64,000 bases of DNA from Acorus gramineus (taxonomy: Eukaryota > Streptophyta > Magnoliopsida > Acorales > Acoraceae), in contig JAUJYN010000022.1 in assembly GCA_030737835.1 (NCBI GenBank), forward strand, positions 1,642,712 through 1,706,711, read 5' to 3'. Positions within the stretch are counted from its first letter, which is position 1. Each line of letters opens with the position of its first letter. The position numbers were made by a program, and so were the translations under genes. A model generated the notes under the pieces. That model did not search any database, was not told where the DNA came from, and saw only the letters and a list, made by a program, of their open reading frames with translations. Of this stretch, positions 24,247 to 35,029 are shown piece after piece.

Positions 24247-24785
24247 TGTAACCTCTGCCAAAACCAAACCCAAATTCTACCCAGGTTCTACCCAAATTGA
24301 ACCAGACACCAGGCGGCTACCATAACTAGCCGCCCCCCACCAGGCGGCTAAACCCAACTAGCTGGCCCTTCCCAAGCCCACCTCAAGTCCCAATTCTCCT
24401 CTAGTCAGGTTCTCGAAGCAGAAGAGGATCCCTGTCTTCACCTCTGTTGACGGCATATCCGTGTCTCAGAGAGAAGACCAAACTCCCCACGAAGGTGATC
24501 AAATCCACCCCTACTTTTCCTGCTTTTCGAGAAAAGCAGGTGGCGATCACAACAACCACACCTGAATCCTCCTGAGGACCCGTCGGCCGCCTCAGCCAAG
24601 AATGCACTGCCAAACCGCCAACCCCTTCCGAGAGACGATCAGACTGAGTCCTACCAAGGCGCAACTCTCCGGATCCGAGCCTCTGAAAAACCCCCACACA
24701 CACACCCAGACCATCCGAAGACCGCCGAGGAGGAAGGAAGAGAGGGCCCCCCTTTCTTCCCTTTTTCCTTTTCCCGAAATCCGAT
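24247..24785 (+). repeat. Family G LTR/leader fragment, plus orientation
   Basis: Matches the forward G sequence at about 47315-47610 and 53495-53680 (AGGCGGCTAC / AGCCGCC hairpins, CTGAATCCTCCTGAGGAC). It starts where C is inserted and ends at about 24,780, where the sequence turns into the end of a minus-strand G gag. It is therefore in inverted orientation relative to the neighbouring gag. The exact junction cannot be fixed by eye. Confidence 0.6.
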
Positions 24786-25605
24786 ACCGACATCGGGAAC
24801 AAAGGTTTGTGATTTTTGTGGAGCAGGGGCATAGCAGGAGAAACTCTAGCACAATTGTTGTAAGCCTGATTGGGTTGTGCCTGGGAGAATTGATTTTGGT
24901 CAATAGGATTTTGGGCTGCAGTGTTTTGGATTGCCTGATTTGGATTGCAGGGTTTGGTTGTAACGGCACGGACACAGGTGCCGATCGAGAATAAAAATTA
25001 TTAGGATAGGTCACCTACTGAGGCGGTACATATCCAAAAGGTCTGGGTGTATACGGTCTTGAAGATGGCTCTCGATTTTGGCCTCGTGGTCCATTCAGGT
25101 AGAGTGCCAAAACTTGTCTTGTAATCCCCTCTACCGTGGGGGTTGTCATGGGGTTTTTCCTAAAGGGTTCTACCCAATTGTTGGGAGTAAATGGGGCAGG
25201 GGGTCCAACATAGTGTTGAATCCGGTTGTGTCTATCTATTAGGAGTTGATAGGTGGTGCAATCTCCGTATGAAAGGCTCGTACGCAGTTCTGGGGTCAGG
25301 TTTAGTAACATCATGTCAATTTCTTGACTCTGCTAATTGTAGGCCAGTTTGGTGCACAAGGGTGTGCCACCTAGACACAGGATTCAAAGTCCTCTCCAAG
25401 CTCCATTCGTTCAGCTGTGAGGTCTGAGATAGAGGGGATCCTGGTTCTTTGGTAACTGTAGCAACTCAGGAATTTGTCACTCACGGCTGAAAAATTGGAT
25501 AAATTGTATACTGGCAGAGTAGAAAACCACTGGATAGCCTCTCCTTCTAAGAACTTTTGGAATAGGTACACAAGGAGAAGTTCATTGTCTAAGAAGGGAC
25601 AAGAG
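24786..25605 (-). pseudogene. Family G gag relic, C-terminal part
   Basis: Minus-strand frames carry the block LFQKFLEGEAIQWFSTLP (within 25371-25571), followed by a DKFLS..Y..QR block and a P/Q-rich tail (25015-25314). This is the pattern of a Retrotrans_gag domain of the Tat/Ogre-like or Athila-like kind. Frameshifts and stops interrupt it. It is collinear with the gag piece at 44676-45273: solo LTR I was inserted between them, and the reading frame continues across the empty site once one TSD copy is removed. AAGAG (25601-25605) is the left TSD. Confidence 0.7.
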
Positions 25606-26720
25606 TGTCACGCCCCAGGGCAGATGTCCCCAAGACGTGGCAATATATAAAGTATCAGCTATCAAGTACAAGAGGTCAACAACGACTCCAATAATTAACA
25701 CACAAAGCTGGCAAAACAATGATAACTGATAGTTCAACTAAAATGCGGAAGCATAAAAATATCAATAAGTCTGTAAACAAAAAACATTATTACAGACTCG
25801 AATACACAATCCTTGTCCTGTGAGAGCCAACTCTAGTCCAAATAAAGTACAACCAGTGCAACACGCACAATTTCAAATACATGAATGAAACTAGGGCTGC
25901 TGACATCTTCGCGCTCGCCAACCGCCAGACGGGACACTCCACGCACTCGAACCCCGCCACAGGGAAGCTCCAGCTCCACGCCCAACACCACCCTTGAGGA
26001 AGAGACAATATGCGAGGGGTGAGCTACAAGCTCAGTGAGTGGCTGGAAACCAAACACCATTACAACAATTCAATACTAAGGCAATTTCCTTTCAAGGAAA
26101 AACATGGGTAGAAACCCAATGGATAACAAGGTCACGCGACGACGCGACCATACCTCGCCCTCACCCTCACTCCCCGGAGGGAGGCTTTTGGGACACTCGG
26201 GGAGGAACAACTGCTAACCATAACACATGGTGTTACTGGTTAACAAAATACAACGAGTCCATCCGCTACGAGGTAGAGATATACTTCGATACCTCAAGCG
26301 TTAGGAGCAGCATACCCAGAGTATACTCGATGGGTATAAGAGTCACGTGACGACGTGACTTCAACTTACCCTCACCCTCACCCCTAAGGGTGACATGGGA
26401 CTGTTGGGAGAATCCTTTTTCTCTACACCCTTCGTCATCCGGTAGCCCTCTCCCGAGTTGCCTCTACCTGGTATACTCCCATGATCAGTATATCTGTCGA
26501 ACGCATCGGTAGTACCTACAAGTGGGGAGCCCTCTGTCAGGACAGCTTCAACGTCGGGTAGCTTCAACATGGATCCGATGAAGGGGAGAATGATTCCACG
26601 CTCGCAATATCGTCCGGTAGCCCTCTCCCACGTAGCCTCTACCTATCGGCCTTCCACGATCGGTACATCCGCCAGATGGGTACATAAGTACGCATCAGTA
26701 GCACTTACAAGTGGTGGCAC

Positions 26721-29276
26721 TGTTATGTATGTATCACTTTTACCCTTCTGGTCACCATTGGAGCATTCTGGTAGTTTTTCAACTTTTTTTTTTCCGATAG
26801 GAACCGCTAAAATTTTGGACTTTTAGCTATCATCCTGAGTTTGAGGACTCCGATTGAAAATCTAACTGCATATTATGTGTCCTGGTGCCATTTCAAGCCA
26901 CTCACAAAAATTTCATCGAATTCCGGTAACGTTTCAGAATTTCACAGTTTCGAATCGTATCCGGGTTTTGACCAAGCGAAAAGTCATTGGGAGACTTGAC
27001 TTGGTCAATGTTGACCCTTGACTTGGTCAACTCTTTTGTTTTCTAGTGTGGTTAGGTTGACCCAAGTCAAAGTGCACTTAAACCTCACCTAAACCTAGCT
27101 TAACCTAAAGTGAGTGGTGAGTGTGTGTGTGTGTTTAAGTGAAGTCCACGCCCAAGCATAGTGTTTTCCCCCACTATTCATCATCTTCTCTCTCAAGCTC
27201 TCTCAAAAGCTCTCACCTCCCTCTCTTTAAATCCCCCATTTGACCTAGTTAGAGTGTTCAAAAGAAGAAGCCATTGAAGGAGAAAAGATAGGTGAGGACC
27301 CGATCTATCTTTCTATGGTCTTGGATCTCCATTTCCCCTTGGTTTTCCTCCTCTCTTACCTCCTTTTCTCCCCTGTTTTCAGCCCTTCTTTGGCTGAGAA
27401 GAAGGCTTGGTGGTGGTGGTCTTGGAGGTGGCGAATCGGTGCTCGAAGAGTCCCCTTCCCTTCCTCTCCTTGGGTGAGCTTTCTTTCCTTTCTTTTCTTT
27501 GTGTAGATGCTTGATTAGAATGTGTTTTTGGGTATGCATGGCATGCATGGTGGTTGGGGTGTTGGGGGGGGGGGGGCTGTTGGGGGCTGTGGGGGTGGTG
27601 GAGTGGCTCGGGTGCGCGTGTGGGATCATCCCTGCGCGTGCGCGCGGGCCTGTGCGCGCAGGCAAGCACAGGCAGGGCAGGCGCGTAGTCAGGAGAGTTG
27701 GCGCGTGCGTGCGGGCGTGCGTGCGGGTGCTGCGCAGGGGGCGCAGTGCACGCGAGGCGAGCGAGCGTGCGCGCGGGGTACTGCGCTGGGGCGCAGTGCG
27801 CGCGGGTGCACCCGGAGCTGGACGCGCGGTGCGCGCGGGTGCGCGCGGGCTTGCGCGCGAGCGTGCGGCGTGTCTGGGCGTGCGGGCTGAGGCGCGGCAG
27901 TGCGCCCGGGGCACGGGTGTGCGTGCGTGCGTGCGTGGGCACCCGTGCGTGCGCGTGCAGGTGGCCGTGCGCATGGATGCCCGGGGGTGCGAGAGTGTGT
28001 CGGGGCACTCGGACTCACGTGCGTCCGAGATCTCGACGGACGATCACGCGACGACCCGGGTATTGGTGAGTGGGACAATCCAACCCAGTAGGGAGGCGTT
28101 CTATACACTTAGGAGTGTATTGCCCTCCCCTGGGGCACCATAGTTGCATATTAACTTGTATTAAATTGTAAACTATGCATGCATGATTATTATGTAGTAT
28201 CCATGCCACCCTAGACCCTGTATGTTAGGGATACTTGCCCTTTATGATATGTATAAAGGCCCATGCATCCTGATACTATGTTTTCATGCTAGGAAAGCCT
28301 CGACCTACGCATGTGTCCCATTTAGTTTAATTTATTTAAATCAAATGCGAGTTATTGATAATTAGCATGCTTAGCGAATATTGTAACCTTGTGGTTATAA
28401 TATAGGCTTCCCCACATCTTAGTTATGTGCCCTGGAGGAATTCTGAAGAATTCATGACATTTGTAGAGTTGAGATCGGTGTCGGCGGATCCAAGTGGATC
28501 GTATCTGTGTGGGTAGGCTGTTTCTCTTCCCTTTGTTGGATCCGTGTAGGGACTCCTCAGCGTTAGACAGGCCGTCCTGACAGAGGGCTCCCATCAGTAT
28601 GCACCTCCTGATTTGGTTTCGGACTGTGCTGAATCATGGGAGTAGACCAGGCGAGCTACGGTGTGGAGGAGAGGCTATCGGTGGGCCAAGGGTGATTAAC
28701 AGCCTAGTCAGTCCCAAAAGACCATGTCACCAGTTTGAGGGTGAGGGTGAGGGTGTAGTGGGTAGGCGATGAGCGACCCATTGGTTTGTGTAGTTGTTGC
28801 CACTTAGAGGCTATGAATGATTTGAGGTTTAATATGAATTGTGATGCATGGGTCGTGCTATTCACTGAGCGTGTGGCTCACCCCTCGCATATATTTTTCT
28901 CCAGTGATATCTGAGTCGGATTAGCAGGAGGAGCTCCCCGAGGCACGTCAGTAGCAGCGGAGCAGCGTCACGTTCTTCGTGTGAGAGGCCATTCAGCATC
29001 CCCCCTTTGCTTGTATGTGTTATATTCCGTGCTTGGCACGCGTTTGTATTGTATTCTCACAAGGCAGTTGATTATGTATCAAGTCTGTAATATGTCTTTG
29101 AATTACAGATTCAGTCTTTTAGCTTCCGCTATTTGTGTATATATCATTTCAGCCTCTTTGTTGTCTGTTTTGTCATTGTTGATATTGTTTGAGTATATTA
29201 TTGACCTCTTGTATAGACTGCTGATATCATATATACCCTTGCCGCGTCCCGGGGACGGCCGCCCTGGGGTGTGACA
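26721..29276 (+). repeat. Solo LTR J, TSD GGCAC
   Basis: It starts TGTTATGTATGTATCACTTT and ends GGGGTGTGACA. GGCAC precedes it (26716-26720) and follows it (29277-29281). It has a TGG-rich exon-1-like block (about 27405-27430), a GGTGAGC donor (about 27472), a GC-rich tract (about 27600-28020), a GTGAGTGGG donor after ATCTCGACGGAC (about 28030-28071), the GAGCGTGTGGCTCACCCC box (28868-28885) and a CTCCAG acceptor (about 28915). The first acceptor TTGCAG is missing: GTGCGTCCGAG joins directly to ATCTCG. Confidence 0.94.
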
Positions 29277-29281
29277 GGCAC

Positions 29282-30303
29282 TGCACAGGACAACTTCGAC
29301 GTTGGGCAGCTTCGGTGCACGACGATATTGGGAAGAAGACTCCGCGCTCGCAATGCGAACCCTATGAAAAATAAACTATCCTCGGTAATCCCATGCCGAT
29401 GCTATCGAAATACCCTTGAACTCCCATAGAGATGCGTCGCTCGGACGCAGGGAGATACCTCTGCTCTTGCACAGAGATAAGCCCTAAGGCACAACCCAAC
29501 AGTCGGTTCATACACTCGCCTAACATGGGTAGGCCTAGCATAATGCCATAACTACCCCCTTAACAAAATCGAAAGAATAATGAATTCTCCTGAATTCCAA
29601 TCGAGTGCATCGGTCGGATGCAAGGGGCGACTACATCGCTACCGCTCTAGCTAATAAGGTACAACCCAACAGTGGGTCATACCCACGCCTATTTCAGATA
29701 AGCCTAATCAGTTTTAACATGCACTTATATATTACAGGAGAATTATATCATAGTTATGTACATGAACTACATGCAAGATAACATAACAATTAATTATAGG
29801 GATACTCCCTAACATGGATAAAAAGCATAACAATATATATGCAACATACATAACCAGGCATGGCCTAAACAATATGCATACAAGCATACAAGGTATACCC
29901 TAACATGCGTTGGATATCACCAACTTAAAAGGGAAGGGTCAAGTGCGATCTCGCGCACTAACAGGTGCATGCCAATATTCCCAAATGAACCTTAGTCAAG
30001 TAGGAACCATATCTACTTACTCAGTCTGCACAAAGAGAGAGGGCGAGAGAGAGCTCATCATCTCAAGAAGTTGGTCATAGCTTTGCCCCATTAGCATGGG
30101 CGTAACAACTACACCATGCCATCAAGTCTTATCGCAAGGGAATATTAGGCATGTGTCCGTTTATTAACCCAGGCTTAATCATGTTGGATATTACTAATAA
30201 TAGGGTAGTATTACTAGAAGGGACTATCTAAGGCATGCCATATTCTATACATCCATAAGACTCATACGAAGATATATGCCCAAACATGAAGGCGCATGAA
30301 AAC
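29282..30303 (-). repeat. Solo LTR I, middle segment
   Basis: LTR I sequence between J and K, collinear with about 21900-22710 of the C 5' LTR: GAATTCTCCTGAATTCC-type palindrome, CATCTACTTACTCAG block, then GCGCATGAAAAC at the K insertion point. No coding potential. Confidence 0.8.
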
Positions 30304-31009
30304 TGTTATATATGTGTCACTTTTAACCTGCTGGTAACCGTTGGAGCGTCCTGGCAGTTTTTTTTTAAATTTTTAGGGTTTTTTTTTTCGATCGGAACCG
30401 CATAATTTCAGACTATTAGCTATCGTCTGAGCTAGAGGACTCCGATTGAAAATCTAACTGCATATTTGGTGTCCTGGCGCCATTTTAGACCTCTCATGAA
30501 AATTTCATCGAATTCTGGCATCGTTTGCAAAAATTTCACAGTTCCGGGGCGTATCCGGGTTTTTAAGTCGCGCTCTACTTAAAAGGAATAAAAAAAATAT
30601 CCCAACACTATTCATTGTCTTCCTCGTCGAGATTTCTCTCCCCTCTCCGTTTTTCTTCCTTTCAAGCCCCCTAGACCCCTCAAAATCGAAAACCTAAAGC
30701 ACGGGAAGTGTAGATCGGGTCCCGATCTACACTCCGGTGTCTTCAAAACCCGATTCCGACGACTTTAGCCTCCCCGACCTCCCCTTTTCGTCCTCTGATT
30801 TGGCCCATTCCGAGGGACAAGCTAGATCGGGGGATGAGAAGGCTTTTGGGAAGGGTTTCGGCGCGTGGAGATCCACCGGACGCCTCTTCCTCCCCTCGGT
30901 AAGCCTTCTTTCCCTCTTTTTTCTTGCTTAGATGAATGCTAGGGAGGGGTTTTTGTGTTTGGGAGGTGGTTGGTGGCAGTGGGGGTCGTCGGAGGGTGGT
31001 CGGAGGCGG

Positions 31010-31740
31010 TTGGAGGTGGTCGGCGGCAGTGGGAGAGGTGGTTGGAGGCGCTCGGCAGGCTGGGGCCCTGTCTCGGACGCAAGCAGCAGCAGCAGCAGCC
31101 CAGGCGGCGCCAGGTCGGGTGCGCGCGGGCAGGCGCGCGTGCGTGCGCGGGCGCGCGTACGCGCGGCGTGCGCGCGAGGGCACGCGGGCCTGGTGCAGGG
31201 TGCTGGCCGGTGCTGGGCGAGCAGTGGCCGGTGCTGGGCGAGCAGAGGCCGGTGCTGGGCGAGCAGAGGCCGATGCTGGGCGAGCTGGGCGGCTGGTGCG
31301 CGTGGAGCAGGTCGCGCGGGTGCGCGGAGGCCGCGGCGAGTGCGTGGCGGTGCGCGGAGGCCGCGGCGAGGCCGTGGCGGTGCGCGGAGGCCGCGGTGAG
31401 GCCGCGGTGGTGCGTGCGAGGTGCGCGCGAGGTGCGGCAAGGCGTGCGAGGTGCGTGCGAGGTGCGCGCGAGGTGCGGCAAGGTGTGCGAGGTGCGTGCG
31501 AGGTGCGGCAAGGTGGCGGAGGTGCGCGCGGGGTGCGCGCGGGGCGGGGCGCTGCGCGCGGGGGCGTGCGGGGTGCCCCGGGAAGCTCGGCGGTGTGTCT
31601 CGGCGGCGGGCAGGGGCCCGGCGGTGCGCGGGGTGCGCGGGCTGAAGCGCGGCGGTGCACCCGGGCGGTCGGGTGGCCGTGCGGGTGGTTGCCGGAGTGC
31701 TCGGGCTAACGTGCGTGCGGGTCGCGTGCACGTTTGCCCG
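31010..31740 (+). repeat. GC-rich alternating purine-pyrimidine tract (K 5' LTR)
   Basis: Dense GCGC/GTGC/GGTGCG sequence with short tandem units. Equivalent tracts lie at about 2370-2830, 8840-9320, 11525-12050, 18440-18900, 27600-28020, 37070-37800, 42295-42770, 52190-52560 and 55650-56000. They give long spurious open frames on both strands; no protein family is recognisable in them. Confidence 0.85.
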
Positions 31741-31834
31741 AGTGTTAGGTGGTTGTTGTGGGTTTTGGGTATTTATTTGAGTATTTAATAATATTTGTGG
31801 ATTTATACTTACCAAATAATACCCTGTCTTGCAG

Positions 31835-31870
31835 ATCTCGACGGACGGTCGCGCGTCGACCCGATTTCCG
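31835..31870 (+). other. Candidate 36-nt micro-exon in the K 5' LTR
   Basis: Acceptor CCTGTCTTGCAG (to 31834), ATCTCGACGGACGG..., donor GTGAGTGGG from 31871. Together with the donor at 30899 and the acceptor at 33167 it would leave a short leader before the PBS and gag ATG. Confidence 0.55.
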
Positions 31871-33120
31871 GTGAGTGGGACAATCCAACCCAGTAGAGAG
31901 GTGTTATACGCACTTGGGCGTATACCGACCTCTCCTGGGGCGTCATGGATAAATATTAACCTGCAATAATATGTAATCCATGCTTGTATGATTCATGTGT
32001 AGTATGCATGCTACCCTAGTCTTTGCATGTTAGGGACTTGCACCCTTAGGATATGCGTATGAGCCATGCAGCATGTCCCCTGGTTCCATGTTAGGAAGCC
32101 CGACCGATGCATGACACCCTACTAGTTTATTTATTAAATTAAATGCTAGTATTTGTTAAATTGCATGTTATAGTGAATATTATAGGGGAGGGGCCTTGCG
32201 AGGACAGCGGTGAGACCCGGGTTAGGGTACACCGTGTTCCTTGTTTGGTTGTCGGGGTGTCCTATAATGGGAACTCACGCTGCCCTCCCGAGTTTCTTTC
32301 CCCCAATGATATTCCACCCTGTTATAACTTTATGCATGTTCCCCGCATCGTAGTTATGCGCCCTGGTGGGTTCTGAGGAATTCAGAACGTTAGAGTTGTA
32401 TGTTTGGTATGATTATTAGCATGAGTAGTGAATATTATAGGGGAGGGACCTTGCGAGGACAGCGGTGAGACCCGTGTTAGGGTACTCCGTGTTCCTTGTT
32501 TGGTTGTCGGGGTACCCTGTATCGGGAACTCACGCCGCCCTCCCGAGTTTCTTTCCCCCAGTGATATTCCAACACTGCTTTTGATTGTACTTGTTTCCCC
32601 GCATCTTGGTTATGCGCGCTGGAGGAACTCTGAAGAGTTCATGACATTAGAATTGTTGAGGCGTGTAGTCGGCGGATCCGAGTGGATCATATGCGTATGG
32701 ATAGGCTGTTCTGTTCCCTGCGTTGGATCCGGTGGAGGCTACCCCCAGCGTTAGACAGGGCCTTCCTGACAGAGGGCTCCCATTAGTAGGCACCTCCTGA
32801 TGAGGTGACGGACTGTGCTGAATATGGGAGTAGACCAGGCGGCCTACGGAGTGGAGGGAGAGACTATCGGTGGACTAAGGGTGGCCAACAGCCTAGTCAG
32901 TCCCAAAATCCTATGTCACCTTTGGGAAGGTGAGGGTGAGGGTGAAGTGGGTTGGCGATGAGCGACCCGCTGGTTTTGTTTGTGAATGATTGTAAGTCCC
33001 AATATCCTGAGTCCCTTGTTGAGGGGTAAGGGTGAGGGTATGATCTGGATTATGGAAAAATTGTGGGTTAGAATGGATTAATATGTTGTGGTCAATATTG
33101 TCTGTGATGCATGGGTTGTG

Positions 33121-33167
33121 CCGTTCACTGAGCGTGTGGCTCACCCCTCGCATATGTTTTTCCCCAG
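33121..33167 (+). promoter_or_regulatory. Conserved GAGC-GTGTG-GCTCACCCC box and acceptor (K 5' LTR)
   Basis: CACTGAGCGTGTGGCTCACC followed by CCTCGCAT, a T-rich stretch and CCCCAG. A short stem GAGC/GCTC is possible. The same box lies in all LTRs of the window, for example 4757-4799, 13354-13405, 28861-28915 and, in reverse, 17518, 20826, 40555, 50115, 54700 and 60696. Confidence 0.6.
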
Positions 33168-33581
33168 TTGCCACTGAGCCTGAGCTGGAGCCGGAGCAGC
33201 AGTTGGAGCTTTCCGAGGGATTTCTTCAGTAGCGGAGCAGCGCTACGTCCGCGAGTACCAGAGGCTGTCAGCATCCCTTTCCTTGGCTGTATGTATTTTA
33301 TTTCCGTGCTTGGCACGTGTTGGTATATGTTCAGTTGTGTATTCGTGTATATTGGCTCTCACAGGACGTATGATTGTGTATCGAGTCTGTAGAATGTTTA
33401 TTCACAGATTCAGTCTTTTGCTTCCGCTATATTGTATATATTATGTCAGCCCTATTTGATATGTGTTGTCATTTTATTTGTGGTTTAGAGTATATGCATT
33501 TGACCTCCTGTGTAGGTTTCTGATATGATATATATACATTTGCCGCGTTCCGGGGTTGGCCGCCCGGGGCGTGACAAAAGT

Positions 33582-33594
33582 TGGTATCAGAGCC
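33582..33594 (+). promoter_or_regulatory. Primer-binding site of element K
   Basis: TGGTATCAGAGCC, 5 nt after the LTR end, complementary to initiator Met-tRNA. Confidence 0.95.
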
Positions 33595-33695
33595 TGGTCC
33601 TGTCAGAGCCAATAGTCTTCCTTTCGTAGAGATGAGTCCTAGGATTTCGATATGAGTATTCTGATCCTAGTGTCTGGTTTTCTTAGGGTGCTGAT

Positions 33696-35024
33696 ATGCC
33701 TCCTCGCAGAGGACGGCGCGGACGAGGTCCCTCTCGGTCTTTGGAGGTTTCCGGACCTACCAGAGACGAGGATGCTACTGGAGAGCCCTTGACGCAGGAG
33801 CCACCTGCTTGGGAGCGTGCTTTCGCTCGGTTGGCTGATTTGGTGGAGACACAGACGCGGATGATTGCAGAGCAGGCTAGGGAGATTCAGGAGCTGAGGG
33901 CGACCCGCGAGGCAGTTCCGCCGGTCCCCTTGGTGGCAGATCCGCCTGTGGTACCTGATGTACCCCCAGTTCCGGTGGCAGTTCCGGCAGTTGGAGTTGA
34001 GGATCCCCTGCAGAGGGAGGAGGAGCTAGAGGCGGCAGCGCGGGTGCAGCAGAGCGGCCTCAACGCCTTTCTAAAGCTCCATCCTCCCGAGTTTCATGGG
34101 CAGTCGGCAGATCCTCTTGCGCCAGAGCGTTGGTTGAGGGAGGTGGATACCATTTTCGCGGCCATGCTTTGCACCGATCGCCAGCGGGTCGCCTTGGCCA
34201 CCTTCATGCTGAAGGGTGACGCCGCTGATTGGTGGGCTACCCGAGTGGTGGACATTCCAGAGGGAGTGGAGCAGCTTTCTTGGGCGGGTTTCCGGAGGCA
34301 TTTTCTGGACGAGTATTTTCCGTTCTCGTCGCGCCAGCTAGTGGAGCGGGAGTTTGAGCAGCTGACTCAGGGCACTATGTCCGTCGCTGACTACTCTACG
34401 CGCTTCACGAGCCTTTCTAGGTTCGCTCCAGCCTGGGTGATGGATGAGGGGACGAGGTGCCGTCGGTTTGAGCTCGGTCTGAGCAATGCCATCCGAGTGC
34501 ACGTCACCGCCCAGGCTTTCACGAGGTTCTCCGACTTGGTCTCGCGGGCGAAGACTGTCGAGAGAGACCTCGGGATTCAAGTGCGGGCTCCGACCCCTTC
34601 TTCAGATCAGGGTCCTTCCGGGAGTCGGGACCAGGGGCAGCGCAAGAGGAAGAGGCCCCGCTTCGAGCAGTCAGCGGCTGCCTCTCCTCCAGCAGATGCG
34701 GTGCCAGTATGGGATCCGGCACCCATTGCAGCAGTGCCCATCCAGTCCTGGCAGCCGGAGAAGCGGCGCTGTTTTCATTGCCAGCGCATCGGGCATATCA
34801 GATACAATTGCCCAGATGCTGATCGACCCCGAGTGCCACCTCAGCAGCCGCAGTTCTTGCAGCAGCAGCTTCCGCGCCAGCAGCAGCAGCAGCAGCCAGT
34901 GCAGGCGTGCTCCTGTTCCTCAGCCGCGGTTGGTTCAAGGCAGAGTTGCAGCGCTTACGGCCGAGGAGGCGCAGCCTTCGGGTGTCATGGTTCGAGGTAT
35001 CATCTTGTGTTCCCAGCTTTCTAG
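33696..35024 (+). CDS. gag: Gag polyprotein of element K (open frame, 442 aa)
   Basis: This is the capsid/nucleocapsid precursor of a Ty3/gypsy chromovirus-like element, expected to assemble cytoplasmic particles and bind element RNA. The ATG at 33696 starts MPPRRGRRGRG, a basic N-terminus. A predicted coiled coil with EQAREIQELRA lies at roughly residues 38-70. The Retrotrans_gag domain covers roughly residues 125-235, with LHPPEFHG, PERWLREVDTIF and DAADWWATRV. A zinc knuckle CFHCQRIGHIRYNC (C-x2-C-x4-H-x4-C) sits near residues 359-372. A Gln-rich run follows. The last roughly 35 residues are probably out of frame: the plus-one frame there reads the usual gag-protease linker (QPRLVQGRVAALT), and the frame then enters LTR-like filler with no protease or RT. 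A spliced leader could bring this ATG close to the cap. Confidence 0.9.
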   Translation: MPPRRGRRGRGPSRSLEVSGPTRDEDATGEPLTQEPPAWERAFARLADLVETQTRMIAEQAREIQELRATREAVPPVPLVADPPVVPDVPPVPVAVPAVGVEDPLQREEELEAAARVQQSGLNAFLKLHPPEFHGQSADPLAPERWLREVDTIFAAMLCTDRQRVALATFMLKGDAADWWATRVVDIPEGVEQLSWAGFRRHFLDEYFPFSSRQLVEREFEQLTQGTMSVADYSTRFTSLSRFAPAWVMDEGTRCRRFELGLSNAIRVHVTAQAFTRFSDLVSRAKTVERDLGIQVRAPTPSSDQGPSGSRDQGQRKRKRPRFEQSAAASPPADAVPVWDPAPIAAVPIQSWQPEKRRCFHCQRIGHIRYNCPDADRPRVPPQQPQFLQQQLPRQQQQQQPVQACSCSSAAVGSRQSCSAYGRGGAAFGCHGSRYHLVFPAF

Positions 35025-35029
35025 TATAA

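Larger units (their letters stand above)
30304..33576 (+). repeat. 5' LTR of element K (3.27 kb)
   Basis: TGTTATATATGTGTCAC to GGGGCGTGACA. Order: AT-rich U3-like part; a candidate exon ending at 30898 before GTAAGC; GC-rich tract (about 31010-31740) with a 21-bp unit repeated four times (31205-31286) and a GAGGTGCGCGC-type repeat (about 31405-31515); acceptor GTCTTGCAG; micro-exon 31835-31870; GTGAGTGGG donor; two copies of the GAGACCCGGG module (about 32185-32310, 32440-32565); TGACAGAGGG module (about 32765); GAGCGTGTGGCTC box (33131-33143); and acceptor TTTTTCCCCAG (to 33167). Confidence 0.95.

Noticed and set aside
24592..25014. Possible host-gene exon on either strand near the G fragment
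   Set aside because: The minus-strand reading is explained as decayed G gag and leader; no start, domain or splice context supports a host gene.
31080..31096. CRISPR-like or satellite array in the repeat-rich LTR tracts
   Set aside because: Repeats are immediately adjacent short units without unique spacers, and the sequence is eukaryotic retrotransposon LTR.
30936..31815. Open frames of 250-305 residues with Gly/Ala/Arg or Pro/Ala repeats in the K LTRs
   Set aside because: Same reason: stop-poor GC-rich minisatellite sequence; five frames are open, and copy-number changes between the two LTRs shift them.
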